Positions 35,328-45,200 of a stretch of DNA of 63,873 nucleotides are shown here, in pieces; the first letter of the stretch is position 1, and each line of letters opens with the position of its first letter. The position numbers and the translations under genes were made by a program. This DNA is from Streptococcus oralis (GTDB lineage: Bacteria; Bacillota; Bacilli; Lactobacillales; Streptococcaceae), in contig NZ_KQ969037.1 of NCBI RefSeq assembly GCF_001578705.1, forward strand, positions 21,100 to 84,972, written 5' to 3'. Under the pieces are notes generated by a model that worked only from the letters and a program-made list of their open reading frames with translations, was not told where the DNA came from and made no database searches.

Positions 35328-36011
35328 ATGAATTTTTCCTTTTTACCAAAGTATTTACCTTATTTTAATTACGGAGCTCTTATCACTGTAGTGATTTCAA
35401 TTCTGGTAGTCTTTTTCGGTACCATTCTAGGTGTCTTATTGGCCTTTGCTCAACGCTCACGTTTTAAGCCTCTTGTCTGGTTTGCAAATGTCTATGTATG
35501 GATTTTCCGAGGAACACCGATGATGGTGCAAATTATGATTGCATTTGCCCTCATGCATATCGATGCGCCCACTATTCAAGTGGGAATTTTAGGAGTTGAT
35601 CTTTCTCGTTTGATTCCTGGTATTCTGATTATCTCGATGAACAGTGGAGCTTACGTTTCAGAAACTGTTCGTGCGGGGATCAATGCGGTTCCTAAAGGTC
35701 AGTTAGAGGCCGCTTACTCTCTTGGTATTCGTCCGAAAAATGCCATGCGTTATGTCATTTTGCCACAGGCTATCAAAAATATTTTGCCAGCATTGGGAAA
35801 TGAATTTATTACCATTATCAAGGATAGTTCGCTTTTGTCAACAATCGGAGTCATGGAACTTTGGAATGGAGCAACGACAGTAGCAACAACAACTTATTTA
35901 CCGTTGACTCCCCTTTTATTTGCAGCCTTTTATTACTTGATTATGACTTCTGTTTTGACAGTAGCCTTGAAAGCATTTGAAAATTACATTGGACAAGGAG
36001 ACAAGAAATAA
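35328..36011 (+). CDS. Polar amino acid ABC transporter permease
   Basis: 227 residues, a single permease of the HisMQ/GlnP type with about five helices. The opening [20 protein letters not shown] and the EAA loop ([20 protein letters not shown] near residue 127) are characteristic; RGTPMMVQI is conserved in the family. It ends with a one-base overlap with the ATPase gene. No substrate-binding protein gene is adjacent and none is fused to the permease, so the pair must borrow a binding protein encoded elsewhere. Confidence 0.92.
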   Translation: MNFSFLPKYLPYFNYGALITVVISILVVFFGTILGVLLAFAQRSRFKPLVWFANVYVWIFRGTPMMVQIMIAFALMHIDAPTIQVGILGVDLSRLIPGILIISMNSGAYVSETVRAGINAVPKGQLEAAYSLGIRPKNAMRYVILPQAIKNILPALGNEFITIIKDSSLLSTIGVMELWNGATTVATTTYLPLTPLLFAAFYYLIMTSVLTVALKAFENYIGQGDKK

Positions 36012-36730
36012 TGACAGAAACCTTGATAAAAATCGAAGGCTTGCATAAGTCTTTTGGGAAGAATGAAGTCTTGAAAGGGATTGACCTTGAGATCAAAAGA
36101 GGGGAAGTCGTGGTGATTATTGGTCCGTCGGGTAGCGGAAAATCAACCCTCCTTCGCTCGATGAATCTTCTCGAAGAAGCGAGTAAAGGTAAGGTTATCT
36201 TTGAAGGAGTTGATATCACTGATAAGAAAAATGACCTTTTTGCTATGCGTGAAAAGATGGGCATGGTATTCCAACAATTCAACCTCTTTCCCAATATGAC
36301 AGTGCTGGAAAATATCACCTTGTCTCCGATCAAGACCAAAGGTGAAAGCAAGGAAGTTGCGGAAAAGAGAGCACAGGAACTTTTAGAAAAAGTTGGCTTG
36401 CCAGATAAGGCAACGGCCTATCCACAGAGTTTGTCAGGTGGCCAGCAACAACGGATTGCTATTGCGCGTGGACTGGCAATGGAGCCAGATGTTTTGCTCT
36501 TTGATGAGCCGACTTCAGCTCTAGACCCTGAGATGGTTGGAGAAGTTCTAGCTGTTATGCAAGACCTCGCTAAGTCAGGGATGACTATGGTGATTGTGAC
36601 GCATGAAATGGGCTTTGCGCGTGAGGTAGCAGACCGTGTTATCTTTATGGCGGATGGGGTTGTTGTTGAAGATGGAAGGCCAGAGGAGATTTTTGACCAA
36701 ACCCAAGAACAACGGACCAAGGATTTTTGA
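36011..36730 (+). CDS. Polar amino acid ABC transporter ATP-binding protein
   Basis: 239 residues, GlnQ-type ATPase. Walker [10 protein letters not shown] near residue 40, Q-loop [11 protein letters not shown], signature LSGGQQQR, Walker [14 protein letters not shown] and switch His in VTHEMGFA are all intact. Start ATG 36011 overlaps the permease stop by one base. The substrate is probably glutamine, glutamate, cystine or a related polar amino acid, which cannot be separated by the ATPase sequence. Confidence 0.94.
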   Translation: MTETLIKIEGLHKSFGKNEVLKGIDLEIKRGEVVVIIGPSGSGKSTLLRSMNLLEEASKGKVIFEGVDITDKKNDLFAMREKMGMVFQQFNLFPNMTVLENITLSPIKTKGESKEVAEKRAQELLEKVGLPDKATAYPQSLSGGQQQRIAIARGLAMEPDVLLFDEPTSALDPEMVGEVLAVMQDLAKSGMTMVIVTHEMGFAREVADRVIFMADGVVVEDGRPEEIFDQTQEQRTKDF

Positions 36731-36777
36731 GTAAGGTTTTGTAAGACCTCATTTTTAGAAGAAATGGAGTAGGCATC

Positions 36778-37098
36778 ATGGCTTCCAGTAAAGAATATTT
36801 AGATTTTATTCTTGAACAGCTATCGGAACTAGGGGAGATAAGTTATCGTCCAATGATGGGAGAGTATATCCTTTATTATCGTGGGAAGATTATTGGGGGA
36901 ATCTATGATAATCGTTTGTTATTGAAGCCTGTGAAGGTGATCATGGATCAACTGGGCCAGACAAGACTTGAACGTCCTTATGAAGGAGCCAAGGAGATGA
37001 TTTTACTAGAAGACCTTGAAGACAAGTCATTTCTAGCGAGACTAATCAAGGATATGTACGAAGTTTTGCCTGCTCCCAAGGTCAAAAAGAAATCATGA
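36778..37098 (+). CDS. TfoX N-terminal domain protein
   Basis: 106 residues. The domain TfoX_N is recognisable from SYRPMMGEYILYYRGKIIGG and later LLKPV...RPYEGAKEMILLEDLED. In Haemophilus, TfoX/Sxy regulates competence, but stand-alone N-terminal domains occur widely in Firmicutes without a known function, so no competence role is claimed. Start ATG 36778 follows GGAGTAGGCATC, 47 bp after the ABC ATPase, and it may be cotranscribed. Confidence 0.82.
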   Translation: MASSKEYLDFILEQLSELGEISYRPMMGEYILYYRGKIIGGIYDNRLLLKPVKVIMDQLGQTRLERPYEGAKEMILLEDLEDKSFLARLIKDMYEVLPAPKVKKKS

Positions 37099-37125
37099 TA
37101 GACTTGCTTAAGATAAATAGGCGCT

Positions 37126-37149
37126 AAAAGCTCGATAAGAGCTTTTTCT
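37126..37149 (+). terminator. Terminator before folD
   Basis: AAAAGCTC and GAGCTTTT around a 5-nt loop, ending in T residues. Confidence 0.78.
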
Positions 37150-37168
37150 TATAGTTTCAAACTATAAG
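37148..37168. promoter_or_regulatory. Perfect inverted repeat upstream of folD
   Basis: CTTATAGTTT and AAACTATAAG are perfect 10-bp arms around a single C, about 40 bp upstream of the folD -10. With a 1-nt centre it is more like a protein-binding operator than an RNA hairpin. Confidence 0.45.
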
Positions 37169-37208
37169 GTCTATTAGTCAAGAAGTGTTAGAATGGCAAG
37201 GTATTTTT

Positions 37209-37217
37209 TGATATAAT
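37209..37217 (+). promoter_or_regulatory. Extended -10 promoter of folD
   Basis: TGATATAAT preceded by a T run, 30 bp before the start codon. Confidence 0.65.
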
Positions 37218-37247
37218 AGAAGATATTTGATAGAAAAGAGAAGAAAT

Positions 37248-38105
37248 ATGGCACAGATTATTGATGGGAAGGCTCTTGCAGCTAAGTTACAAGGACAGTT
37301 GGCTGAAAAGACTGCTAAACTAAAAGAAGAAACAGGTCTAGTTCCAGGATTGGTGGTGATTTTGGTGGGGGACAATCCTGCCAGCCAAGTCTACGTTCGC
37401 AACAAGGAACGGTCAGCTCTCGCTGCTGGTTTCCGTAGTGAAGTTGTGCGAGTTCCAGAGACTATTACCCAAGCGGAATTGTTGGACTTGATTGCTAAAT
37501 ACAATCAAGATTCAGCTTGGCATGGGATTTTGGTTCAGTTACCTTTACCCAAACATATCGATGAAGAGGCAGTTTTATTAGCCATTGACCCGGAAAAAGA
37601 CGTGGATGGTTTCCATCCCCTAAACATGGGACGCCTCTGGTCTGGTCATCCAGTTATGATTCCTTCGACACCTGCAGGAATTATGGAGATGTTTCATGAG
37701 TATGGGATTGACCTGGAAGGTAAAAATGCGGTTGTTATCGGTCGTTCAAATATCGTTGGAAAACCGATGGCTCAGCTACTTTTGGCTAAGAATGCAACAG
37801 TGACCTTGACCCACTCACGCACCCATCATCTTGCCAAGGTGGCTGCTAAGGCAGATATTCTTGTGGTTGCAATCGGTCGCGCTAAGTTTGTGACTGCTGA
37901 CTTTGTCAAGCCAGGAGCGGTTGTCATTGACGTTGGGATGAACCGAGATGAAAATGGCAAGCTTTGTGGAGATGTTGATTATGATGCTGTTGCACCACTG
38001 GCTAGTCACATCACACCTGTACCTGGTGGAGTTGGTCCTATGACGATTACCATGCTAATGGAGCAAACCTATCAGTCAGCGTTTCGAACACTAAACAAGG
38101 ACTAG
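37248..38105 (+). CDS. folD: Methylenetetrahydrofolate dehydrogenase/cyclohydrolase
   Basis: 285 residues from ATG 37248 ([15 protein letters not shown]), after AAGAGAAGAAAT; a frame reaching 37227 is not used. It interconverts methylene-, methenyl- and formyl-tetrahydrofolate with NADP. Signatures: substrate-binding [15 protein letters not shown], the catalytic Lys in this stretch, the [14 protein letters not shown] nucleotide site near residue 165 and the C-terminal [14 protein letters not shown]. The HAD gene starts 4 bp after the stop. Confidence 0.96.
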   Translation: MAQIIDGKALAAKLQGQLAEKTAKLKEETGLVPGLVVILVGDNPASQVYVRNKERSALAAGFRSEVVRVPETITQAELLDLIAKYNQDSAWHGILVQLPLPKHIDEEAVLLAIDPEKDVDGFHPLNMGRLWSGHPVMIPSTPAGIMEMFHEYGIDLEGKNAVVIGRSNIVGKPMAQLLLAKNATVTLTHSRTHHLAKVAAKADILVVAIGRAKFVTADFVKPGAVVIDVGMNRDENGKLCGDVDYDAVAPLASHITPVPGGVGPMTITMLMEQTYQSAFRTLNKD

Positions 38106-38109
38106 GAAA

Positions 38110-38883
38110 ATGAAATTCGTATTTGATCTGGATGGAACGCTATCTTTTGACTACATGACCATAGACGATGAGATTCAGCAGGTTCTTTTAAAGGCTGAAG
38201 ATTATGGTCATGAGCTTGTGTTTGCCTCAGCTCGCTCTTATCGGGATTGTTTGGGTTTATTAGGTTCCGAACTCAGTCAGCGCTTGGTCATAGGGTTGAA
38301 TGGAGGCGTAGCCTATCATCTGGGGAAGGCTATCTTCGAAAGGAATCTCGATGCTAAAGTTTATCAGGCGCTAGTGGATTATTGCCAGACTTATAATCTC
38401 CCTTTCTTTGTAGATGATTGCTTTGACTATAGTGGTCAGATTGTGGAGAAGATTCCATTTTTCTCCAGTGTGGACCCCCTAAAGGTAGCTCGTCATCAGA
38501 AACTCGAGGACTTAGGGACTCCGATTAAGATAGTCGTTTATATGGGCGACCACGAGGATTTGCTTGATGATCTTCTTGGTCAGTTAGAAAGACTGGGGCA
38601 GGCTCATCTGTCTTATCATGCGCATGAAAAGTGTCTTTATGTCAACCCCTTAGATACTCACAAGGCTACAACAGTTGAAACGTTATGTGGGGAAAACTTC
38701 ATCGCCTTTGGAAATGATCAAAACGATATTGAACTGTTTAAGACATCTCTTTATTCAGTTCAGATAGGAGACTTTGCTGGCCTTACTCCATATGCAGATG
38801 AAACGTTAGAGCTAAAAGGAGCTCCTTCTCCAGCAGTAGCAGCCAAAATCTTACAGACTTTTGCGGAATTTAAGGGAAAATAG
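38110..38883 (+). CDS. Cof-type HAD-superfamily phosphatase
   Basis: 257 residues. HAD motif I is FDLDGTLS at residues 5-12, motif II is in FASARSYRD, and the C-terminal GNDQNDIELF gives the metal-binding motif IV. The insert between them is the type IIB cap of Cof-like sugar- or nucleotide-phosphate phosphatases. Substrate is unknown. It is cotranscribed with folD (4-bp gap). The gene ends the conserved block; the next 350 bp lead into the surface-glycosidase region. Confidence 0.88.
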   Translation: MKFVFDLDGTLSFDYMTIDDEIQQVLLKAEDYGHELVFASARSYRDCLGLLGSELSQRLVIGLNGGVAYHLGKAIFERNLDAKVYQALVDYCQTYNLPFFVDDCFDYSGQIVEKIPFFSSVDPLKVARHQKLEDLGTPIKIVVYMGDHEDLLDDLLGQLERLGQAHLSYHAHEKCLYVNPLDTHKATTVETLCGENFIAFGNDQNDIELFKTSLYSVQIGDFAGLTPYADETLELKGAPSPAVAAKILQTFAEFKGK

Positions 38884-39236
38884 TGTAGAAGGAGGTAGAA
38901 CAAGGTTCGCCTTCTTTTTATGTAGAGTAATGCAGTCTATAAACTATAAATTTGAAGTTTGAAAAAGATATTAATGGAATTCAATTTGTAGTAGAAAGAG
39001 TCTAGAATCGAAAGCTATTTTCATTGCAACTATTCCTTTTAAATGACCCCTTCTTATATATCATTTTATTGGGTTAAATTAATGGAAAATAATTGCAATT
39101 TAAGGTGCGTTTTGATATATTTAATATATAAAATATATTATAAAACTTGGTACTTGTTTGTGTATTCAGAAGGAGGTTATTTTTTAAAACAAAGTAAACG
39201 CTTACTTTGTATCAAGGAAAAGAAATGAGGATTTTA
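38884..39236 (+). promoter_or_regulatory. AT-rich leader region of bgaA with cre-like palindrome
   Basis: This 350-bp stretch has no supported gene. It contains a very AT-rich block (39115-39150, possible TTGATA and TATTAT boxes) and AAAGTAAACGCTTACTTT (39191-39208), a palindrome with 8 of 9 pairs matching. Its core resembles the CcpA cre consensus with two symmetric mismatches. It lies 29 bp before the bgaA start, so it could act as a roadblock for catabolite control. Confidence 0.5.
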
Positions 39237-42200
39237 ATGAACAAAAGACTTTTTGATAAACGTTGTCATTATAGCATTCGTAAATTTGCAATAGGTGCGG
39301 CATCTGTAATGATTGGGGCTAGTATATTTGGTATTTCTGCTGTACAAGCTGAGGAGGTGGCTTCATCCAATGCTAAAACAGAAGAAACAACTGTTCATCA
39401 AGCTCAACCTTTAGATAAGCTTCCCGATGATGTGGTAGCTGCTATTGCAAAGGCTGATGAGAATGGTGGGCGTGAGTTTGTAAAACCAAAAGCTGAATCG
39501 GCAGAAGACAAAGTGACTAAGGATACAGAACCTACTACACCTACTAACGAGAGTAGTCGTGAATTGGTTAGTCCTAAAGGGGAAACTCCAAATAAAGTAG
39601 AAGAAGGAAACAAGGCTGATAACAAACAGAAATCTGAAGAGGCAAATCCAAAGCCTGTTGAATCTGCAGTAACAGCTGGAACAGAAGTGAAAGAGGATTC
39701 TAAAAAAACTTCTGAAAAGGACCAAGTGAAAGCAGACACAGAGATTAAACCTTCTTCTGAAAAATCGCAAGTGCTGTCTAGAGAGTCAAACAAAGCCGAA
39801 GTTGAAAAGGAAAAACAGCTATTATCGGAACGAAAACAAGATTTTAATAAAGATTGGTATTTTAAACTAAATGCCCAAGGAGATTTTTCAAAAAAAGATG
39901 TGGATGTTCATGATTGGTCTAAATTGAATCTTCCTCATGATTGGAGTATTTATTTTGACTTTGATCACAAGTCTCCCGCTCGTAATGAAGGTGGGCAGTT
40001 AAATGGTGGAACAGCTTGGTATCGTAAGACTTTCACATTAGACGAAGCAGACAAGAATAAGGATGTTCGTATCAATTTTGATGGGGTTTACATGGATTCA
40101 AAGGTCTATGTAAATGGTAAATTTGTCGGACATTATCCAAGTGGCTATAATCATTTTTCATATGATATCACAGAATTTTTAAACAAGGATGGTAGTGAAA
40201 ATTCAATTACTGTTCAAGTGACCAATAAGCAACCAAGTAGTCGTTGGTATTCAGGAAGTGGGATTTATCGTGATGTAACCCTTAGTTATCGTGATAAAGT
40301 CCATGTTGCCGAAAATGGTAATCATATCACTACTCCAAAACTTGCTGAGCAAAAAGAAGGGAATGTTGAAACACAGGTTCAAAGTAAGATTAAAAATACG
40401 GATAAGAAGGCTGCTAAAGTCTTTGTGGAACAACAAATTTTTACTAAGGAAGGTAAGGTTGTTTCAGAATTAGTCCGCTCTGAAACGAAGAATTTAGCAG
40501 AAAATGAAACTGCAGATTTCAGACAAACAATCCTAGTTAATAAACCAACTCTTTGGACGACAAAAAGTTATCATCCTCAACTGTATGTGTTGAAAACAAA
40601 GGTTTATAAAGAAGGTCAACTAGTTGATGTAACAGAAGATACATTTGGTTACCGTTATTTCAATTGGACTGCTAAGGAAGGTTTCTCTCTGAATGGTGAA
40701 CGCATGAAATTCCACGGAGTAAGTATTCACCATGACAATGGAGCCTTGGGGGCAGAAGAGAATTATAAGGCTACCTATCGTAAATTAAAACTCTTGAAAG
40801 ATATGGGGGTTAACTCTATTCGAACAACCCATAATCCAGCGAGTCCTCAGTTGCTTGATGCTGCAGCTAGTTTAGGTCTTTTGGTTCAAGAGGAAGCTTT
40901 TGATACTTGGTATGGTGGCAAGAAGACTTACGACTATGGACGGTTCTTTGATCAAGATGCAACTCATCCGGAGGCTAAGAAGGGTGAGAAGTGGTCTGAT
41001 TTTGATCTCAGAACAATGGTAGAACGTGATAAGAACAATCCGTCTATCGTCATGTGGTCTCTTGGAAATGAGGTAGAGGAGGCAAATGGTAGTCCTCGTT
41101 CTATCGAAACTGCTAAACGCTTGAAGGCAGTTATCAAAGCGATTGATACTGAGCGTTATGTAACCATGGGGGAAAACAAATTTAGTCGTGCGGCGACAGG
41201 TGATTTCTTGCAACTCGCAGAAATTATGGATGCTGTCGGTATGAACTATGGTGAACGTAATTATGATGCTGTTCGTAGAGCGCATCCAGACTGGCTCATT
41301 TATGGTTCTGAAACTTCTTCAGCTACTAGGACGCGTGATTCTTATTATAACCCTGCTCAAATCCTTGGACATGACAATCGTCCAAATCGTCACTATGAAC
41401 AATCTGACTATGGTAATGACCGTGTTGGATGGGGAAGAACAGCTACTGAATCATGGACTTTTGACCGTGATCGTGCTGGCTATGCTGGACAATTTATCTG
41501 GACAGGAATTGACTATATTGGAGAACCGACTCCATGGCATAACCAAGATAGTACACCTGTCAAGAGCTCTTACTTTGGTATTATTGATACAGCTGGTTTA
41601 CCAAAGAATGATTTCTACCTTTACCGTAGTGAATGGTATAGTGCTAAAGAAAAGCCAACTGTTCGCATTTTACCACATTGGAACTGGACTGAAGAGACCC
41701 TTAAGGATCGCAAGATGCTGATTGATGGAAAGGTTCCGGTTCGTACCTTCTCAAATGCTGCAAGCGTCGAATTGTTCTTAAATGGAGAGTCGCTTGGTAA
41801 AAAGGAATTTACTAAGAAAAGGACAGAAGATGGACGTCCATATCATGAGGGAGCTAAACCAAGTGAATTGTATCTTGAGTGGCTTGTGAAATACCAACCA
41901 GGCACACTGACTGCGATTGCTCGAGATGAAAATGGCAACGAAATTGCGCGTGATAGTGTGACAACTGCTGGGGAGCCAGCAAGAGTTCGTCTGACTAAAG
42001 AAGAGCATGTTATCACTGCAGATGGAAAGGACCTATCCTACATCCATTATGAAATTGTTGATGGCGATGGTAATGTGGTTCCTACAGCTAACAATCTTGT
42101 TCATTTCAATCTTCATGGTCAGGGACAAATCGTTGGTGTGGATAATGGAGAACAAGCTAGTCGTGAACGCTACAAAGCTCAAGCAGATGGAACATGGCAA

Positions 42201-45200
42201 AGACGTGCTTTCAATGGTAAAGGGGTTGTCATTGTAAAATCAACAGAAAAAGAAGGTAAATTTACTCTTTATGCAGATTCTGCTGGTTTGACATCTGATA
42301 GCGCAACGGTCGCAACGGTGTCTGGTAAGAAAGAAAATCGTCACTTTGTAGCCTTTGCTCCTGTAAAAGCAACAACTGATGTGACGACAAATCCTGAATT
42401 ACCTCAAACAGTAACAGCTATTTATAGTGACGGTAGTGTTGAGGAAAAGACTGTAACTTGGGAAATGCCATCTGACTTGCTTACAAGCGCAGGTGAGAAA
42501 AAAGTATCTGGACGTGTAGAAGGTTTGGAAACTAAAGCTGAGGCACTTGTTAAAGTGATTGCTTTAGATAGATGGTTACCAAAAGTTGCTACAGTCCCAG
42601 TTGGAACGAATGCGGCTGATTTGGATAAAACGGTCACAGCTATTCTGACAGATGGTAGCTTGATTGATACTGATGTTGTTTCTTGGACCTTGAAAGACCC
42701 TGCTGCTTTGAACAAGGAAGGTGGACGTACGGAGGCTACTGGTAAATTGGTAGATGATGACCGTGAAGTGACTGCAACCTTTATCGCAAGTAGTAAGGAA
42801 ACAACAAGTAGCATTACAGGACTTACTGTTGGGGATAAAGCTCTTGAGAATTTTGAGTCTGGCAAGACCTATTACCGTGTATCCCTTCCTTACACTGCAA
42901 CTATTCCAAGTGTTGGAGCTCAGACTACCGGATATCAAGTAACTGTTCAGCAAGCTTCTGCTGATAATGGTTATCAGGCTTCTGTCTTCTTGAGTGACCA
43001 AAAGGGTGACTTGGTTCAAACTTACTTAATTCAGTTTGTGAAGGAAGCTCCTGCTTTGAAACGTTTGGAAGTGGTTGTAGAAGGAAAAGAAACTGCCACT
43101 GAAGATCAAGTATTAACTTATCACGTCATTGGTCGTTATGAGGATGGTTCGCAAACAGAGTTTTCGGCTTCAGATATTCACTTAGAAGCTAAATCATCTG
43201 ATGGGGGACATCTTGAGGTGAATGGTCAGAATCTATTGCTCTATACTAAGGGAAGAGTGACTTTGACACCTCGAATCGATAATCAAACAGAGAAAACAGA
43301 ATCTGTAACCACTGAAGTGGTGATTAAAGAAAATAAAGTCAGCAAGAAGATTGTGAAACTTCATCCTGTGTCTGTTTCTACAGATATCAATCAGCAACCG
43401 AATCTACCTAAAGAAGTTGGAGCAGAATTTGATAAGGGCTTGCCACGCAAAGTATCTGTAGCTTGGGATAAGGTAGATGAAAAAGAGTTGGGGCACTATC
43501 ATAGCTTTACGCTTAAAGGACATGTGGAAGGCACAGATATTGAAGCTCAAGCGACTGTAACGGTTGAAGGATTGCAAGTTGCTGAGGAAATCAGTCTCAC
43601 AGTACCTAAGGGTGAGACGGTTCAATTGCCAGCTAATGTCCGGGCTTACCATTCTAACGGAACAACTATCTACAAAGATGTTGTTTGGGATCAGGTTCCA
43701 GCCAACTTTAGTCAAACTGAAGGGGTCTATGAAATCAATGGTCGTTTAGTAGGTAGCAATCTGACAACTAAAGCTCATGTTCGAGTGTCTAGTCAAGTGG
43801 TTGCTGGAAATAATATCTCTAAACAATGGACAGGTTCACAATTACCAGCTGCCATTGTATCCAATACAGGAGGAGATGACACAGCCAACACCTTGAACGA
43901 TTTGACTGTATCAAGAACGCCATCAGATGCTAAAAATAGATGGACTACTTGGAGAACAAATACTGATAATGACTGGGCTTCTATCTTATTTGGTAATTCA
44001 GGAGACTTGACGAAGCGTTTTGTCAACAATTTGTCGGTTGATTTCTATACTGATGGAGCAATTGGTCTTCCAAAAGAATATGTAGTTGAATATTATGTAG
44101 GTAAAGAAATTCCAGATTTACCAAGTGATGTCAGTCATGCGCAACGAGATAGCAATCATCCATTTAATAATCCAGACAATTGGAAAGCAGTTGAAAACTT
44201 ACATGCTCCAAGTCAGCTGTCTGCAACTCAAACCAATCACTTCACATTTGACAAGGTCGAAACCTACGCTGTTCGTATTCGTATGAAGAAAGCAGATGGA
44301 ACATCAGGTGTTGGTCTGACAGAGCTAACTGTGCTTGGAAACAAGGTCTTAAGTGAAACAAGTTCAGAGATTTCTATCAAGGTAGATGGCAAGGATCTTG
44401 AACATTTTAATCCATCTAAGACAGATTACTATATTCCTCAATCTAGCAAAGAAATCATAGCAACAGCTAGCAATAATGGTTTGGTAACAGTTGTTCCTGC
44501 AACAAGTCCAAAAGGTGCAACACGTCTCATCTTGAAAGCAGAAGATGGTACGGTGTTGAAAGAATATCGAATTTTCCGCAATGATGAGAGAGAAACTAGT
44601 CAACCTCTTGCTGCAGAAAACAGTGCTAAAATCTTGAATGTTGGAGACAATCTTCAACTTCCTTCAGAAGTAAGTGTTTATTATCCAACTTCAACTAATT
44701 GGACTACAGATAAACTTGCAGTGAAGTGGGATGCTATTCCTGAACATGCGACAGAGCATGAGGGAACATTTGAAGTTACCGGTCATGTCATTGGTACAAA
44801 TCTAACGACTAAAATGCAGGTGACAGTTGTTTCTAAAGGCAATCAAGTCATTTCAGAAAATCCAAGCAACAATGAAACTGATTCTAAAGCCTTTGCTTCG
44901 ACAACGAACGATACTCAAGCAGCTTCACATGATCGAATTTTCTATATCAATGATGGAAAATACAATGAAGATGGACGTTGGACAAACTGGTCTCGTACTC
45001 CGAAAAATCAAGAAACTTCTGTTGGATTACTCTTTAAGAAGGATGGAAAAATTGCTTCTCAATCTATTGGGAAAGTAGCCATTCAGTTCTTTAAAGATAG
45101 TGGCACAGATGCTCCAGAGAAAATGGTTCTAGAAAGATATATTGGTCCTGCTTTTACAGAACCAAGTACGATTTCTCGTTACGAAGAAAATGCCGATCAT

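Noticed and set aside
39043-39228. Open frame of 61 codons before bgaA
   Set aside because: Low-complexity AT-rich sequence, no ribosome binding site, and it overlaps the regulatory palindrome and the start region of bgaA.
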